64,000 nucleotides of DNA from Rhyzopertha dominica (taxonomy: Eukaryota; Arthropoda; Insecta; Coleoptera; Bostrichidae). Shown here in pieces: positions 1 to 13,038 of this stretch. The position numbers and the translations under genes are program-made. The notes under the pieces were generated by a model that worked only from the letters and a program-made list of their open reading frames with translations, searched no databases and was not told the DNA's origin. Within the stretch, counting starts at the first letter, position 1. The number at the start of each line of letters is the position of its first letter. Location: the NCBI GenBank assembly GCA_025024175.1, contig QCXZ01000137.1, positions 59,236,911-59,300,910 on the forward strand, read 5' to 3'.

Positions 1-1654
1 GCCATCTGCATCTGTTCGAATACAGAAATAGAGAAGGACACGCATAAACCTAACCAATGTTTTGCACTAACGTGGATACATTAAAGGAATAAGTATTTCA
101 ATGAATTCGTTTAACACAAACTGAAACGCGTATTTCGCCCGCATTTGTTGGCAAACAGTCTTGGTTTTCCGGTTTTCAGGGCGTTCCCCCATTGTTATGT
201 AATTCCCACGATTGAAACGGGTTTTTCCATTTCAGCGGCCGGCTTAGTAAACAATATCGCATCGCGGCGGTTTTCAATGAATACAGTTCGGCGTCCTGCC
301 TCAACGGTATTATGCAAGTTTGCTGAACATCCCATTTGCAAAATGAAGTTTCCGGTCCCGGAGGTAACCTTCTTGTGCTAAGTGACACAGTTACAACTGT
401 TATGCATGTTTAGCTTCGGTAAAGGAAGTTTAAATGTATAAGGCATATAGGATGATGTATGCAGGCAATTTGTCATTAACAATGTTCAATACGAACATCA
501 TAAATATATAGTGGTATTGATTTAGACCCTAAACAGTAAAACTATTTTCTATTTTAAACAAGCCCATAATGATGATAAAATGGGTTGAATGGGTTGGAGA
601 CCAATAAACAGATTGTGGAAAGCATTTTGGTTTTGAATAATGTTGTTGGTAATCTTGATTTTTCTGAAATACTCTTTATTACCAAGTTGAAATACAACAA
701 CAATAAACTTACTCTTACAAGTAGTTCAGGAATCAGTTATCCGTAGATTAGAATAGATCACATATAAGTTACTATCTACATAATTCGATGCTTTAAGTGT
801 TCCCAGATTGGTCATATTGAACAAGATTGACGTTCAGATAAATCTTGTCCAAACTCTACTGAAACCACTGGTCGAAACTCTGTAAATGCATTGACGCACA
901 GTCATTCATCCCAATGTACAGCCAGTCCTAGTTGTATTAGTTGACGTTAGCAATTTAAATGACAATATTGTTTATGGATAATAACGTCGTATCAGGTATT
1001 CTAAATATGGGCATTCAAATGTACGATCTCTTTATAATAGTGTTGATGAAATGACCTCAAGTAACTAAACCGAGACTACCCTGGACAATAAACTGTATTA
1101 AAGAGTCGCAAACGCAGAAAAAAACATTCAATAAATTTGATCGTGCAAAGGTATTGCTGTTTAACATTCCTATTGTCAATTACGATACATAGTTGTGGCC
1201 GTATTATATAGGGCACATTTGTAGTACTGCGCGAATAATTTGTTAAACAAGGAGTTTGGAAAGTTTTGATGAATCTCAGCATCAAGCAAAGGAAATGGTT
1301 TCCTGTGTCAATAGGCTTGTAAAATTTAAATAGGGACAATGAATATTTATTTTGTGTCCTTATTCTACCTAGTAATGTCGCCCGACTTACGCGGAGTGCT
1401 ATTGTAGAAATAAATTAATAGAATTCTCAAATTCAGCTTTGTTATGGCCACCACTAGTAAAGCATACAAAGTTATTTATAACTTAAAATCTGATGTTAGT
1501 GAATACGATTATATAAATGTAAAGATGATTTATTATTCAATTTATTAACTGTGCATAAAAATTTAGCTATTTTCCTGCTAGCTGGAAGTTATCACTAATT
1601 AATCCCATACAAAAACCTTATCCAGAAAGTTTAATTTAACCACTCCTTATCACT
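1..1654. other. Intergenic, no gene recognised
   Basis: AT-rich sequence with no supported gene. A more GC-rich patch at about 130-375 stands out from its surroundings. It has short open frames on both strands, but none resembles a known family or has a convincing start or splice context. It may be an unrecognised exon or a conserved non-coding element. The rest shows nothing I can name. Confidence 0.5.
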
Positions 1655-1662
1655 AAAATAGC

Positions 1663-2579
1663 CAGTGGCGGCTGGTGACTGTATCGTAAGGTAGTGCCAA
1701 AAATTCGATATGTTACAAACTATTATAAAACTAAAGATATAAATTGTAATATGGTAGTTTAAAATATCCAATTTATAAAACATGTACATAACTCACCTAT
1801 TATTATCGTATCACATGTTTTCATCCAAAACAAGTTGGGTACCACGTTAGAAACCTACACTTCATTGTCAACGCGTTCGTCAAATATGTGTCTTAAGTCA
1901 CTGTGTAGTTTTTATATTGCCTGATAGACAAAATCCATTTGGCGCTCTTTTCTGCTTGCAAAATTGTCAATTACTGGCTTTTTAAAATTGTTAATATTAT
2001 TTAGGAATTTTTTCTCAGCCGACAGCATTCCCAAGGGACTCAATATTTGCGTTGTGTTGATAGATTGCTGTGTCAAGTCAAATGTCAAAATTTAACTGAT
2101 TTTCTCTGACACGTTTACCGCACGTTAACCTTATCACCACATGTGCTTACCTTTCGACCTTTATATCAGAGTAAATTTAAATAAAAAATGTTAAATTATA
2201 CTACTTTTTTATTTTATTATGTGTAGTATAATATTTTCTTATATACGATAATTTTTGTGGGGTTGGTACGATGATTAAGGTCAGGTCAGTTGGCAACGCT
2301 GATCCGTGCCAATCGACTCACTGGCAAGAACGTCCACTTAAACCTGCAAACTCCTCGCATCCTCTTGCTCCCCGCGGAGATCCAAAAACTGCCGCGAGTC
2401 CGTGCCAATTCGGNGCTGGNACGAACGTGAAGTTGGATCTAATGCCGATACTGAGCGCAAGCGGTAACCGTTTACTTTGAGTTCCATTATAATTCAATTT
2501 TTGGTTGTTAAAAAATATTTTTTGACAGTTGTGCTGATAGTGCCATGGCACGTTGGCACTTATTTTCCAGCCGCCACTG
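1663..2579. mobile_element. Non-autonomous hAT-type DNA transposon (917 bp)
   Basis: The ends are perfect 13-bp terminal inverted repeats, CAGTGGCGGCTGG at 1663-1675 and its complement at 2567-2579. They are flanked by an exact 8-bp direct repeat, AAAATAGC, at 1655-1662 and 2580-2587. An 8-bp target duplication with a CAG-starting repeat is the hallmark of the hAT superfamily. The interior is AT-rich with a GC-richer block at about 2270-2470 that includes two ambiguous bases. No transposase is present, so the element must have been moved by a transposase made elsewhere. The intact target duplication suggests a fairly young insertion. Confidence 0.9.
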
Positions 2580-2839
2580 AAAATAGCTACGTAATTGAAA
2601 ATTTTGGAAATGATCATACAAAAACAGATTTATGATAATGTCATATCAAACAGCACTTCATCTTTTGTTTAATCTCAATTTCGTAAGACAGAGTGGCAAA
2701 TGAATATGTTAAGAGCAAAAAATCGATATTGCCTACTTTAAGTATATAAAAGCAATAGTGCTGGACATTTGCAAAGCATTCTCTTTCGAACACAACGAGC
2801 ATTTGAAACTGAATGTTACTTCTTTTATAATTTAACAAT

Positions 2840-2993
2840 TTATTACCCTTTATTGTTACACATGTAATTACATAGTATAGATACACTTGCAAATTATACA
2901 TACGCACACAACATCTATGCCCTAGTCGGGACTCAAACCCACATCCTCGAAGTCCAGAGACAGGTACGCTACCCACTGGACCACTGAGACTGC
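2840..2993 (-). mobile_element. tRNA-derived SINE head (pol III promoter)
   Basis: Read on the minus strand, this begins with a tRNA-like segment carrying a box A-like motif (TGGTCCAGTGGGTAG, near 2970-2984) and a box B-like motif (GGTTTGAGTCC, complement of 2929-2939). They are separated by about the spacing found in tRNA genes. The 5' half does not pair with the 3' end as an acceptor stem, so this is not an intact tRNA gene. The tRNA-like part is followed by an unrelated AT-rich tail of about 90 bases, the usual architecture of a SINE. The tail end is approximate because I see no second copy here. A 111-codon frame covering it is incidental. Confidence 0.6.
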
Positions 2994-3139
2994 TTATAAG
3001 GTTATGTCATAATAATTAACAGCTTTGCACACAGGATGATTTTAATTATCTCGACTACCGACAGACGTGCTGCAAACGCAAAGTTCCGCCAAAATTCCAA
3101 GATATTCGTATTCTCAGTATTCTACTCTTCTTAGTTTAA

Positions 3140-4064
3140 GAGGGGCATTTACTTGAGCGATCGGGCAGAAATGTAAACTATGCAACCCATATTACCCGCG
3201 GGACATGGGACGTAAGAGGGTAGCCGATAGGTTGACATCACGCAAAGATCGTACGAGCAACAGACGGGCTAAACTAATATTCGGAAAATTGCTGACTGTA
3301 GGGTGTGCATAAAAAAGTAACCATGATATTAGTAACTTACTATGATATTATACCAGGTTATTCAAAATATGGAATAACCCATTTATTTCTGTAAATATGA
3401 ACTATATAACATTTCATTCTAACTGCATGTCGACTATGATTTCTGGAGGAACTTTTATAATAACTTTTCTTCCGCCTCCCCATTGCTTCGGCAGACAGTA
3501 AATTAATGTGAAATAGCTTTTAACATTAAACTTGTCTCGTGTAATTACTAATTAGACATACAATCTTAGAAATCCAGTCATATCGGAATAGATCGTATAC
3601 CGCGCGATCGTTCCCGACAGGATTGTATCTTAGCCTCACTGTTCAGTGGATACCACGCGACGGACCTGGTAGGGATGGGCATTCGAATTCCGTTCTCGTG
3701 ACGGACTCGTACGAAAGGGTTTGCGGTTTTAGATTCTTTGAATGTTTTTATTAATTTATCGTGCTCATGTTTTTGGTAGTGTACAAAGAAATATGTAGCT
3801 ACAACGTGGAGTTCGAATTTTTCGTTTATGTGCCTTAGTTTTCGAGAAATAGCTCGCCAAAAATACGCATTTTTAAGCAAAATATAACAACAAATATTTA
3901 CATTACCGTANCAAATTAAGAAAAAACTCGAACTCTACGTTGTAGCTACATCTTTTGTCATTGCCATGTTGAAATTTCACTTCGAAAAAGTTTCGAATAA
4001 CTCGGTAAAATGTAAAACGATAGGTGCTTAAAATGACCCGATTCGCTCTAGGTAAATGCCCCTC
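3140..4064 (+). mobile_element. TTAA-flanked miniature transposon, copy 1 (925 bp)
   Basis: The element starts GAGGGGCATTTAC and ends with the complement GTAAATGCCCCTC, and is bordered on both sides by TTAA (3136-3139 and 4065-4068). TTAA duplication is typical of the piggyBac superfamily. The repeats do not begin with the CCC often seen there, so the assignment is an inference. A second copy lies in the opposite orientation at 13039-13936. The interior has a strong inverted repeat (about 3796-3823 against 3931-3957) around the motif GTAGCTACAACG. Longer frames inside, such as 3578-3880 on the minus strand, do not resemble a transposase. Confidence 0.85.
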
Positions 4065-4345
4065 TTAAATTAGTTCAGTTTAGGTACTATTACGTATACA
4101 CTAGCTTTCGTGTATATTATCAGAGTAACGTCATAAAGGTAATTCCTAGATCTGCTTAGGAAGTGGGAGCCAACATTTCCATTACGTTTTGTGAGCTTAC
4201 TGTATCGCTTAGAAAAGTTAGTAATAAAACATGGAGAGAAGAAGTAGAACCTGACACGGCGCCAAGCATGAATGACATAAAAAGTAAAAATAGATATAAT
4301 TGCAAAGTCACAGTTACTAACGAATTACATAGGTACCTTGATAAT

Positions 4346-5411
4346 CAGAGCTGGGAATGTTACTTTTGAAATGTAACTAAGTTACTTTACATAGTTACTT
4401 AACAGAAAGTAACTTTAGTTACTTAGGTAATTTCACGAATGTTACAAGTTACAAGTATGTAAGTAACTTAAAAATTAGTTTTTTTATAGTTATTTTCGGA
4501 GGGAGTCAAATAAAAGGTAGGTAATACATATAAGGTTTGAAGGTCGAGTAAATAAATAAGACACGATTGAACGTTCCAGAAGTTACAATTTCGATAGGTA
4601 GATATAGGCACTTACAAAAAAACCTATTTATTTGTATGTAATTCTAATTTAAAAGTAAGTTAAAAAACTTAAAATAAACTGCATATGGATACAAATTCAA
4701 CAAAATATAAATAAATATAAAATTCTAACAACTTTAGTAAAAATAAAAAGAAAAACAGAATACGTACTTCGGTTTGAGTTACCTATAACAAAACAAGAAA
4801 CAAATTTAAATAAACATTGTTGATGTACTGATCAAAAATGAAAACAATATTCTTTGGTCTTGGTCTGTCATTTCTCTGTTAGATAGGGCAAGGTTGACTA
4901 TACTGTTCAAACTCCTAAATTGGACCAGTCCAATATTCCAAAAACTATAATTTATATACGTGTTTGACAGCCCAAAATGACACAGGCGATTCAATATAGT
5001 CATAGGCAACCTTCGCCTACATTTTTATTAAAGCTTTTGCTTAGCTTATTCATTCATTGCACCGTTAGCCTTCAGCAACAGCAACCTTTCAAAATTGACA
5101 TCTGCCAACGCATGCTTTCTAAGTTCATTTGTTTGTTTATATCCGCACACGCATATTAGATCAAAAAAGTTACTCCGAAATAACTAAGTAACTTTAAAGT
5201 AAATAGGTTACGACGGTAACTTAGTTTTTATGTAACTTAATTACTGAAAAGCAACTTAGTTGTGTTACAACAAAAAGTTACAGTTAGAATACATTATTAA
5301 CAAGAAACTGCGTTATTAGTTTCTTTTTGAGCCGAATTACAAGTAACTAAGTTACCAAGTGGAACTTAGTTACTAAAAAGTATCTTAGTTGCATGTTTTT
5401 TCCCAGCTCTA
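4346..5411. mobile_element. Non-autonomous hAT-type transposon with GTTACTT subterminal repeats (1066 bp)
   Basis: The left end reads CAGAGCTGGGA and the right end TCCCAGCTCTA, an 11-bp inverted repeat with one mismatch at the outermost base. The flanks are TTGATAAT at 4338-4345 and TTGATAAC at 5412-5419, an 8-bp duplication with 7 of 8 bases matching. Both ends are packed with variants of GTAACTTAGTTACTT in both orientations (about 4357-4470 and 5168-5395). The middle is AT-rich and non-coding. hAT transposases are known to bind short subterminal repeats, so these clusters probably serve as binding sites. No transposase remains. Confidence 0.85.
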
Positions 5412-5419
5412 TTGATAAC

Positions 5420-8400
5420 GAATGGGTAAAAAATATTAAATGATACGCAAGTGAACTGGATACGAATTCTTTCTATATTAGGAATATCTGTATGTGCATG
5501 TCTAAGGAAGTAAAGAGGAAACAAAGATATTTGTAAACAAATTGGATCTGTCAATATTAAACCTGAATTAATAATGGATTTAGAGATATCCTTGTGGGAC
5601 AACATCGCAGCGAATTCCGATCAAACCCCTCTCATCCTCAAACGAGGGCATCCCGCCGACCTCGTCCGGGCCCCCAAAATTGTTTGACCCACATCATTAA
5701 TCTTTGGCTGATTTGTTCCCACTGCAACGCCATTTCGGACCGAGGGTAAAAAAATACATCCGAAGGACCTCGATCCAACTGTGGAAAACCGTAATCGATG
5801 TCGAGCCACGTGACGATTTTGGTGGATGCGCCGCGTAATCTTGCTGCTACTCGAAGCGGAATTAGCATGTAAGAGAGGGATTTCGCAGTCGAATCTGTCT
5901 AAGTTGGGAAATAGGATGACAGATAAAGCAAATGCGTAGAAAGTCGCTAGTGAAGGGAGGTACAGACTTCTTAAATTGTGGTCGAATTCTACACAACCGC
6001 ACCTCGTGATATTTAATAGCATACTCTTGTTTAAGACTCAATGTACTACCCTTTAATCGACATTAAATAAATTAGTGTCTGAAAACGCTGTTGCATTGCC
6101 AGTGCTTTTTGAATATCCAATATAATGTAAGAAAAAGAATATTATTTAATGACATTACCAACGTTGTATTTTAAATGACTCTGTAGTGATTTTCGTTGGG
6201 ATTACAGGATACAGGCTAAACGGTAAGAGAGAGCAAACAAATGTAGATATTACAATTTTTAGTAGTGAAAACAGAGTTTGGCTAACTATTCACGCTCGTA
6301 TCTCGATTACTATAAAAGGTATCCGTATAATGTTAAAATATTTTTTAATTAATTTTTTTGGTAGCATAAAATGGCATTTTAACTCTTTTAATTATCGTGA
6401 TCTGAGATATGACATACAAGATTATTTTTTAATGGAATATTGTATTTTTTTCATTCAATCTATCTCGACTTTACTTGTCCGAAAATGTTAGAATAACTTT
6501 TATTGTATATTGCCTAAACTTTATCTACTTATGTATGTCTTCGAAATGTGTTGAACAGTTGCGTTAGACGATGTACATTGAATGTTTTTTTCCACGATGC
6601 TCACGCGCATGTATGTTTGTTTCTTGTTCTAAAATAATGTTACAAAAAGTGGAAAAAAATTTACGTCTAGAAAAGAAATTTTAATATGTATACAGGATGA
6701 TATATTAAAACAATACCTGAAAGACGTCATATCTTGACAAAAAAATATAATTTAAAATTGATACCACTGAAAAAAATTACTTTAAAAGCAATTCTTTGAT
6801 AAATATTATAGTAATCGAGACATGCCATGTATATCAAAAACCAACCAAATTAGCCATTGAGCTATGTCGGAAAAGAGATCAGGACATCTGCATCTTTACT
6901 CTATCTTTTACCGTTTAAGCATATACCCTGGAAGCGCAAAGCAAATGGTCCTGTACGCCCAAGGTGCAGTTGACTTACCTAAAATTATAATTTTTTTATA
7001 ACCTACAACATTTATATCGCTTTTAACTAAACGTTTTATGGACATACTACTTGTATACATATGTATATCAAGTGGTAAGCCACAAAAATTTTACAATCCT
7101 TGCAACCATCAGATATGTTGGAAATGATAATGTGATATCTACGTTTAAACACTTCAAGTATATACAAAAAAAATCGCAGACACCTTTCGACATTTATATG
7201 ATTAGCTGTGAAGCTACAAGTGGTTAAAATTAATCTTCTGAAAATGCATCAAGCATCAAGCCGGCCATGTCATTAAATTTATCTGAAAAAGGCACTTCAG
7301 ATTCAAATGGATAAAAGAAAATAGGAAAATTCTAGTACTTATGTAAGTTTCAAATTCATATATCTTAAATGACATGACCAGCCTTTCGTGCTTGAAAACT
7401 TAATTACATTAAGCCCACAGAATAGTCAGTATCCAACAGTGCGTTATTATATGTCTCAAGCCGTAGTATCTGCCTTATTAAATTACCCTCTACAACCTTT
7501 CCGGAAGCATCAACAGTGCTAACGGGTGCACTCCCTTTCTCCAAACAACGCTCCATATCTACGGGTTTACATGGCCTCTGAGCCTATGCTACGAATGGCG
7601 GCATGCCTCGTAAAACCCAGTGTGCAGTAGTTTATTAAGTTATGTCCCACCCCGCGATTGCTGCTAAAATGATTAAGTAGTGTTGATATATTACATATCT
7701 CGTTTACTAGATGTTTACTCGTTCAACAGAGTAACACCAACGCTAAAGATGATTGCTTTGACGTAATGTAATTAACGGAAGATGGGATTAGATGTAGGGA
7801 AAGCGGCAGCTGGGAAATTGTTGGAGTTGTAATAGATTTGTTTACTCTATGGCGGTGCAGTCGAGCAGTTAGTCCTTAAAATCCTTACAAACGTAGCTCA
7901 AAGTAAACTGCAGGGATTTCGTACTCCACATCATAAGACAAAACGAAGGATGCAGGCAAGCAATGAGGATATCTCAAACAAATATTAAACAAATGTGCTC
8001 AGTTTGCAGTGGAATCCGTGATTTCACTAGAAATTAAAGTCGTCATTTCATATTATGGAGTATGCCTTTATGTACACTAATCGGTTGTTAATTATTCAAT
8101 TAAACTTCATGTTTCTTGTGATAATAGGTGGTATCGGTGAGAGCGCAATCTAGCGAATAGTTTGCGAACTGCTAGGAAAGGAGTCCATATTGTAGAAGCC
8201 AGACGTCACGTAAACCAATGTTTGTTTTGTGAACCCATAATAATTATGGCTACGTTTTTAGCTTGATGGTGATAAGTAGAATTGAAACGAGTTTTAGACA
8301 TTTGTTGACTAATTTTATAAACTTTAAAACTAACCTCCATATGTTAGGCATTACCATTTATCAAAAATAAAGTGTTTGTTGCAGACTTTCATGTCAATGG

Positions 8401-8983
8401 CGTTTGTTAATTTAAACAGTTCAGGCCGACTTATTCGCCATAGTCCGTCTTCTCGTGGACAGATCTACGGTTTTGTCGCAATAATTTCGAATAATAGACG
8501 GCAAGCCATATAAATCTACAGAAATGCCATCCTTTCGGTATGTCGCTAAACCAATAACCCCACAAATTACCATTTCACAAGATTACAGTACAAAGAACAG
8601 TTCTTCTTCAACACATCAATAGCTGTCAGCTATTTCGTGAAATGCCAAACCGCTATCAAACGATTTAAACAAAAGATTGCTTCTACACACCGATATCGTA
8701 TCATTTATTTAAACGGCTAAATCTTATGGCATGTGCAACAAAATTTTGTAGCGACCAATAAGTCGCCATGTTCGTTTGTAGGGCAGCGAGTCTGCGCAGT
8801 AACTCGCTAGTCTGACCTAGTGAATGGCGGCGATTGGGGAGATATCTGGCAGGTCCTGTTGTTTGTTGTTACGTTGCCATGACGTTCCCATATAATCTGA
8901 CCCTGCATTCGCCACGATCAGTTATCAAAAAATCTTACCAATAATGCTTTAAACTTCTAGGTAATTAAGTATTTCAGTGATTA
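5420..8983. other. Intergenic, with one GC-richer patch
   Basis: No gene can be supported. At about 5605-6010 a GC-richer block is open on the minus strand in two overlapping frames (5621-6022 and 5638-5868). I recognise no domain and cannot say whether it is an exon, an old repeat or a conserved element. At about 7235-7405 two segments around CATGTCATT face each other as an imperfect inverted repeat, possibly a decayed miniature element. The remainder is AT-rich without visible structure. Confidence 0.4.
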
Positions 8984-8985
8984 TA

Positions 8986-9874
8986 CAGGGTTTACCTAAA
9001 TGTTTCATGCAACGAGGGTGGCGTTAATTTTTGAATCCTTTGTGCCGCCTCTTGGTAAGTGCTACCAAGCTACAATAATCAAAATACACTGTCAACTGTC
9101 ATATACTGTACTGAAGGTTGCTGATAAAGTTATACCCACAAAATTGAGGGTAATGTAGAGATTTTCCAACTATTTACGGTGATATTTTCCTTTCAAGGTT
9201 AAGTAATAACAATAATTTGCTTGTAGGAAGCTTTTCAAAATACTTTAATATACACAACTACGTCCGTCATAGCCCCCTTTTGTTACGGTCACCACCTTTC
9301 AGACATGCCTTTATCAGTTTATTTATTTTCCGCAAATTTGAAATCCTACGCAGTCAATCTCAGTCTTTATCGCTATATTTTAATATTTGCACTTTTCTGT
9401 AACTTGCATTACACCACCAAAATCTAGCTGTGTACAATTTCTAAGTTAGAAAACGTCCCCGTAAAATACCCCGTACCCCGGAAGTGCGATAACCCCACTT
9501 AACCGAACTGTGACTTACCATAACGGCGGACTAAAAACATCTTTTAATTCAATGTAGTACAATTTAAAAAGCTGAGTGTAGTCATAACCTCACAACTACT
9601 ATACATAACCTAAAATTTATATGAAATCGTGTTACTCCACAGCTTCGAAATCTGAGCTTTCTCCAATCTTGAAGTTAATTATCCCCCAGAACGCTACAAC
9701 ATATTTTGAAAATACACACTCACATGCGTTTTCTCATATTAAAATATATCAAATAATTCGACAATCGACAGATGGCGAGTATAGGTCGAAGGAATAGTTG
9801 TGTTCACTTTCCTCGTAGGCGGCAAATATTTAATCGATAAGTGCCTGGATGCATGAATCATTTATAGAAACCTG
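8986..9874 (+). mobile_element. TA-flanked miniature transposon, family CAGGGTTT, copy A (889 bp)
   Basis: The left end reads CAGGGTTTACCTAAATG and the right end is the complement of CAGGTTTCTATAAATG. TA flanks both sides (8984-8985, 9875-9876), as expected for Tc1/mariner-type elements. The subterminal blocks CATGCAACGAGGG (left) and GAGGCGGCAAA-like (right, near 9820) recur in the related copies at 52.2, 54.4 and 56.5 kb. The interior matches copy B at 56514-57367 over most of its length, including the block near 9250-9310. There is no transposase, and the 9217-9402 frame is incidental. Confidence 0.85.
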
Positions 9875-9876
9875 TA

Positions 9877-12800
9877 GAAGATGGCCGCCTTTTATTTACA
9901 CTTTTTCTTACGTTAGACATAGCAATGCCAAACGGGTAGCGACCTGTAAAAGTACTCCTCAGATTATTACGCCTACAATAGGCCGCTCTTTAGGTTTTAT
10001 AATATTTTACGCATTTTGTGCATATTTGATACATACCACAATCCATTAGTAGATCCTAGGATGAAGGATAGGATGTCTAGCTATTAATAATTTTGGTTAC
10101 AGAATACCTAAAACGATATCGAACGTTCGTTGAGAAAACTAACCGGTTGCCACAGAATGTTTCTGTATATTCCATAATTTTTTTATTTAAATTTTCATTA
10201 TTAAAATTTACCTTTCTGTGGGTACTATCGAATGTTTTGCAAATCACAAGCTGGCTTCAAGAATAATTCGTTTAAGCGGCTAACGTTCCTCATTATCGAA
10301 ACTATTATCTCCTAATGCCTAAAATACAAGTAGTACCCTATTTGTTGTATCTTTAAAAAGATGCAGTTTAGAAACTTTAGTTGCAACCACTATTTGGAGA
10401 AGTTTAACAAAAATAGACTAGAAAAGCATGTAAAACACATATTTTGAAAGTAAAAGAAGAAAATTGAATTAGTTACAACGTGAAGAAGGAAAATCATGGA
10501 TAATTAGGGCAAAGATCTAGTAGCTACATAGTGAACGCAACCTAGATGTGGTTTAAGGGTATAAATAAAGTGGGTATACTTAATAGTATAGGACTCCAAA
10601 TTGTAGATGCGATGCCACCAAGGCACACACATGAGAGACCAAAAATACAGGCATTCACCCATAATAAGTTCATGAAACTAATTTGAGTATACGATATAAC
10701 TTTTCTATTCACGATATTCGAATGGTTAGGTCGTTTCTTAGTTTTAATTTTTTTATACAAAAAGTAGGCAGTAACAAGTAGGTATAAAATGGTACAGCTT
10801 AAGAAAATGTATAAAAGGAAAGTGTAGATAAAAAGCACACAAAATGCACTTACTCGTAATTTATTAGAGTGCATCTTACAACAATTATGCGCTCATCTGA
10901 TCTGATCGTTCCATGCTAAACCCAGAACTCGAGTTTCGTCCTTGTTTGGACCAATCGGTTGAAAACAAACTGCTTTTAGGGCATTTACTTTAACTTTGAA
11001 ATAGTGCAGCGTCTTTTTACTTCCTTTAGTTGTATCCTATATACAAAATAGATCCTGATATGTATCTTTGATTCTAACTTCTAATGCAGATCTGTTTTGA
11101 TTATAGGCAAAGCGCAGAAACTGTTGACCTTAACCGTTTAAATACGTGCGCTGTAAACAACGTGGAATCAAAAAGTACATTGCATAAAACTACCGATGAT
11201 ACTCCGAACAAAATTTCTGAAAGTAACTCATATTTGATTTTGTGTATCCAATGATTCATCTAGAAACATCACCAGCATTTGTTCGTTTAACTACTATATA
11301 CAAGATAATCATGAATCTCACTTAATCAAAACTTTTAATGATTTTAGTTCTTTTTTCAATTTTCTTTAATTTTTGCAGCTTGGATAGTTACGAAAAGCTA
11401 CGTCGTCATCAATATGTGCAAGAGGAGTTACACGAGGCCTATATGTTTTTTAAATCCACCTCAAAGGTTAAGGTTTACGTAATATATCAATTATGAAAAA
11501 CCCAACTTGTCAGTCAGCTCTTCCTTTTGTAAGTCAGCCTAAGAAACCAGTTTTTAGGCAGGTTTTAGCTAGCTGCAGTTTTTAAAACCAGTTCACATCA
11601 AAAAGATTTTTTTAATATTACCGATATAGAGAAAGCCTGGATCAAACAGAAGCTAGCTTTTGAGGTTAAATTTAGTTAAGTGTAGATGTCATTAAGATGG
11701 AATCCCCGAAAATATGTGTTTAATCCACTGTAGCATCATAATAAGCTTGCTGAAGCTAGCTAACAAGAGTTGACCTAGATTTTTCAAAAACAGGCTTACA
11801 TCAAGAGTGACAAGTTGCAGCAAGTTTCTAGTTCGATGTAGCCTTTCGGCGCCGTACTGATGACCCGTCCGGACTTTTTTCGGCTTTTTGACTCAATGGA
11901 AAAATTGTCGATGATATTTAGTTTTTTTAATGCTGTTGTAAAAGTCATTCGCATTAAATTAGATTAACTTTGAACTACATACAATTAGTTCAACTTTTTG
12001 TGACTAAATGACGGGACATATTTTAAAACGCTCGGCTTTAGGTCAGGACTTTTCAGCTTTCCAAATGTTGACCTAACGGAATCGCGAAATGCCTTGCCAC
12101 AAACTGTTTGTAACTTCATATCAAAATAATTTTCATTATACCATAATTTTATTTTAGGACGATTTAGCATTCCAGTTTGCAAAATCCAAGCAAGAGTAAT
12201 CTAAGCATTTAAAGTTAATATAATTTAACAAAGTTTGTACGTTACAGCCATCCTTCTGTATTTACACCAAATACAAATTTACGCCACATGCATTACCACA
12301 GCCAAACTTTTTAAAACTCGCCCGGGCCGTTAGCGTCTTGAAGCATCCCCTAAATTCCCGGCTCCGTAATATGAATCTGGGTCACTGAAACAAATCATGC
12401 CGGTGGTGGACTCGCTCGAGGAGAGCGCCGTTCCGGAGTTTCAGCACAGGCAGCGGTGCGTTTCACGGTGTTTTATAATTTCCGCCCGTTAAATTTTTAT
12501 GCGGCGGAGCACGAGCTTTACAACGTGCAAATGTCACCTGACACGCACCGAAGGCGTGAACGCCATGAATCCGGACACTTCGAAAACGTATCAGGTCCTG
12601 AATAATGAAGAGGGAAAGTGGCAAATGTGGTTATGAGGACGCGCTTTGTAATTATCTGGTAATGGTTGGGTTTGGAAAAGGGTAACGCGGACATCATTAG
12701 AGCAGTATGTTTGAGTTCTGAGTTGCTCATTAGTTAACGGCTGTCGGGGTTGAACATTATAGATTTTACTTAAGTTACTTGAGTTCATTATAGCGTAATC

Positions 12801-13034
12801 ATTTTTTAAATTTTTATACGAATGTTTCACTGATCTTCATGTTTTTCGTCTCTTTGTCTAATATACTAATATCTTCGATATCAAAATCTATCTAGTGTCC
12901 TGTGAAGAATTGTCTTGTAGGATCTATACAAACATTTAAAAAGAAATATTTGTAAGTTGATGTGTAATTCTGATTTTATTATTGTCAATTATTTTTATTT
13001 ATGGAAATGTTAATGTCTAATTTTTAAACTTCTA
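9877..13034. other. Intergenic, with CpG-rich patch at 12.3-12.6 kb
   Basis: Mostly AT-rich and featureless. The 110-codon minus frame at 10542-10874 is a hydrophobic translation of AT-rich DNA and is not credible as a gene. At about 12310-12560 the sequence becomes CpG-rich. An ATG near 12398 opens a 31-codon frame containing VVDSLEESAVPEFQHRQR, with a GT donor-like site just after. This could be a first exon with a promoter-type island, but nothing downstream confirms it. Confidence 0.35.
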
Positions 13035-13038
13035 TTAA

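Noticed and set aside
2641..2976. 111-codon minus-strand ORF
   Set aside because: Its first part is the translated tRNA-like SINE head and the rest is AT-rich tail, so it is not a gene.
10542..10874. 110-codon hydrophobic ORF on the minus strand
   Set aside because: It looks membrane-like, but AT-rich DNA routinely gives Phe/Leu/Ile-rich frames; there is no family signature or gene context.
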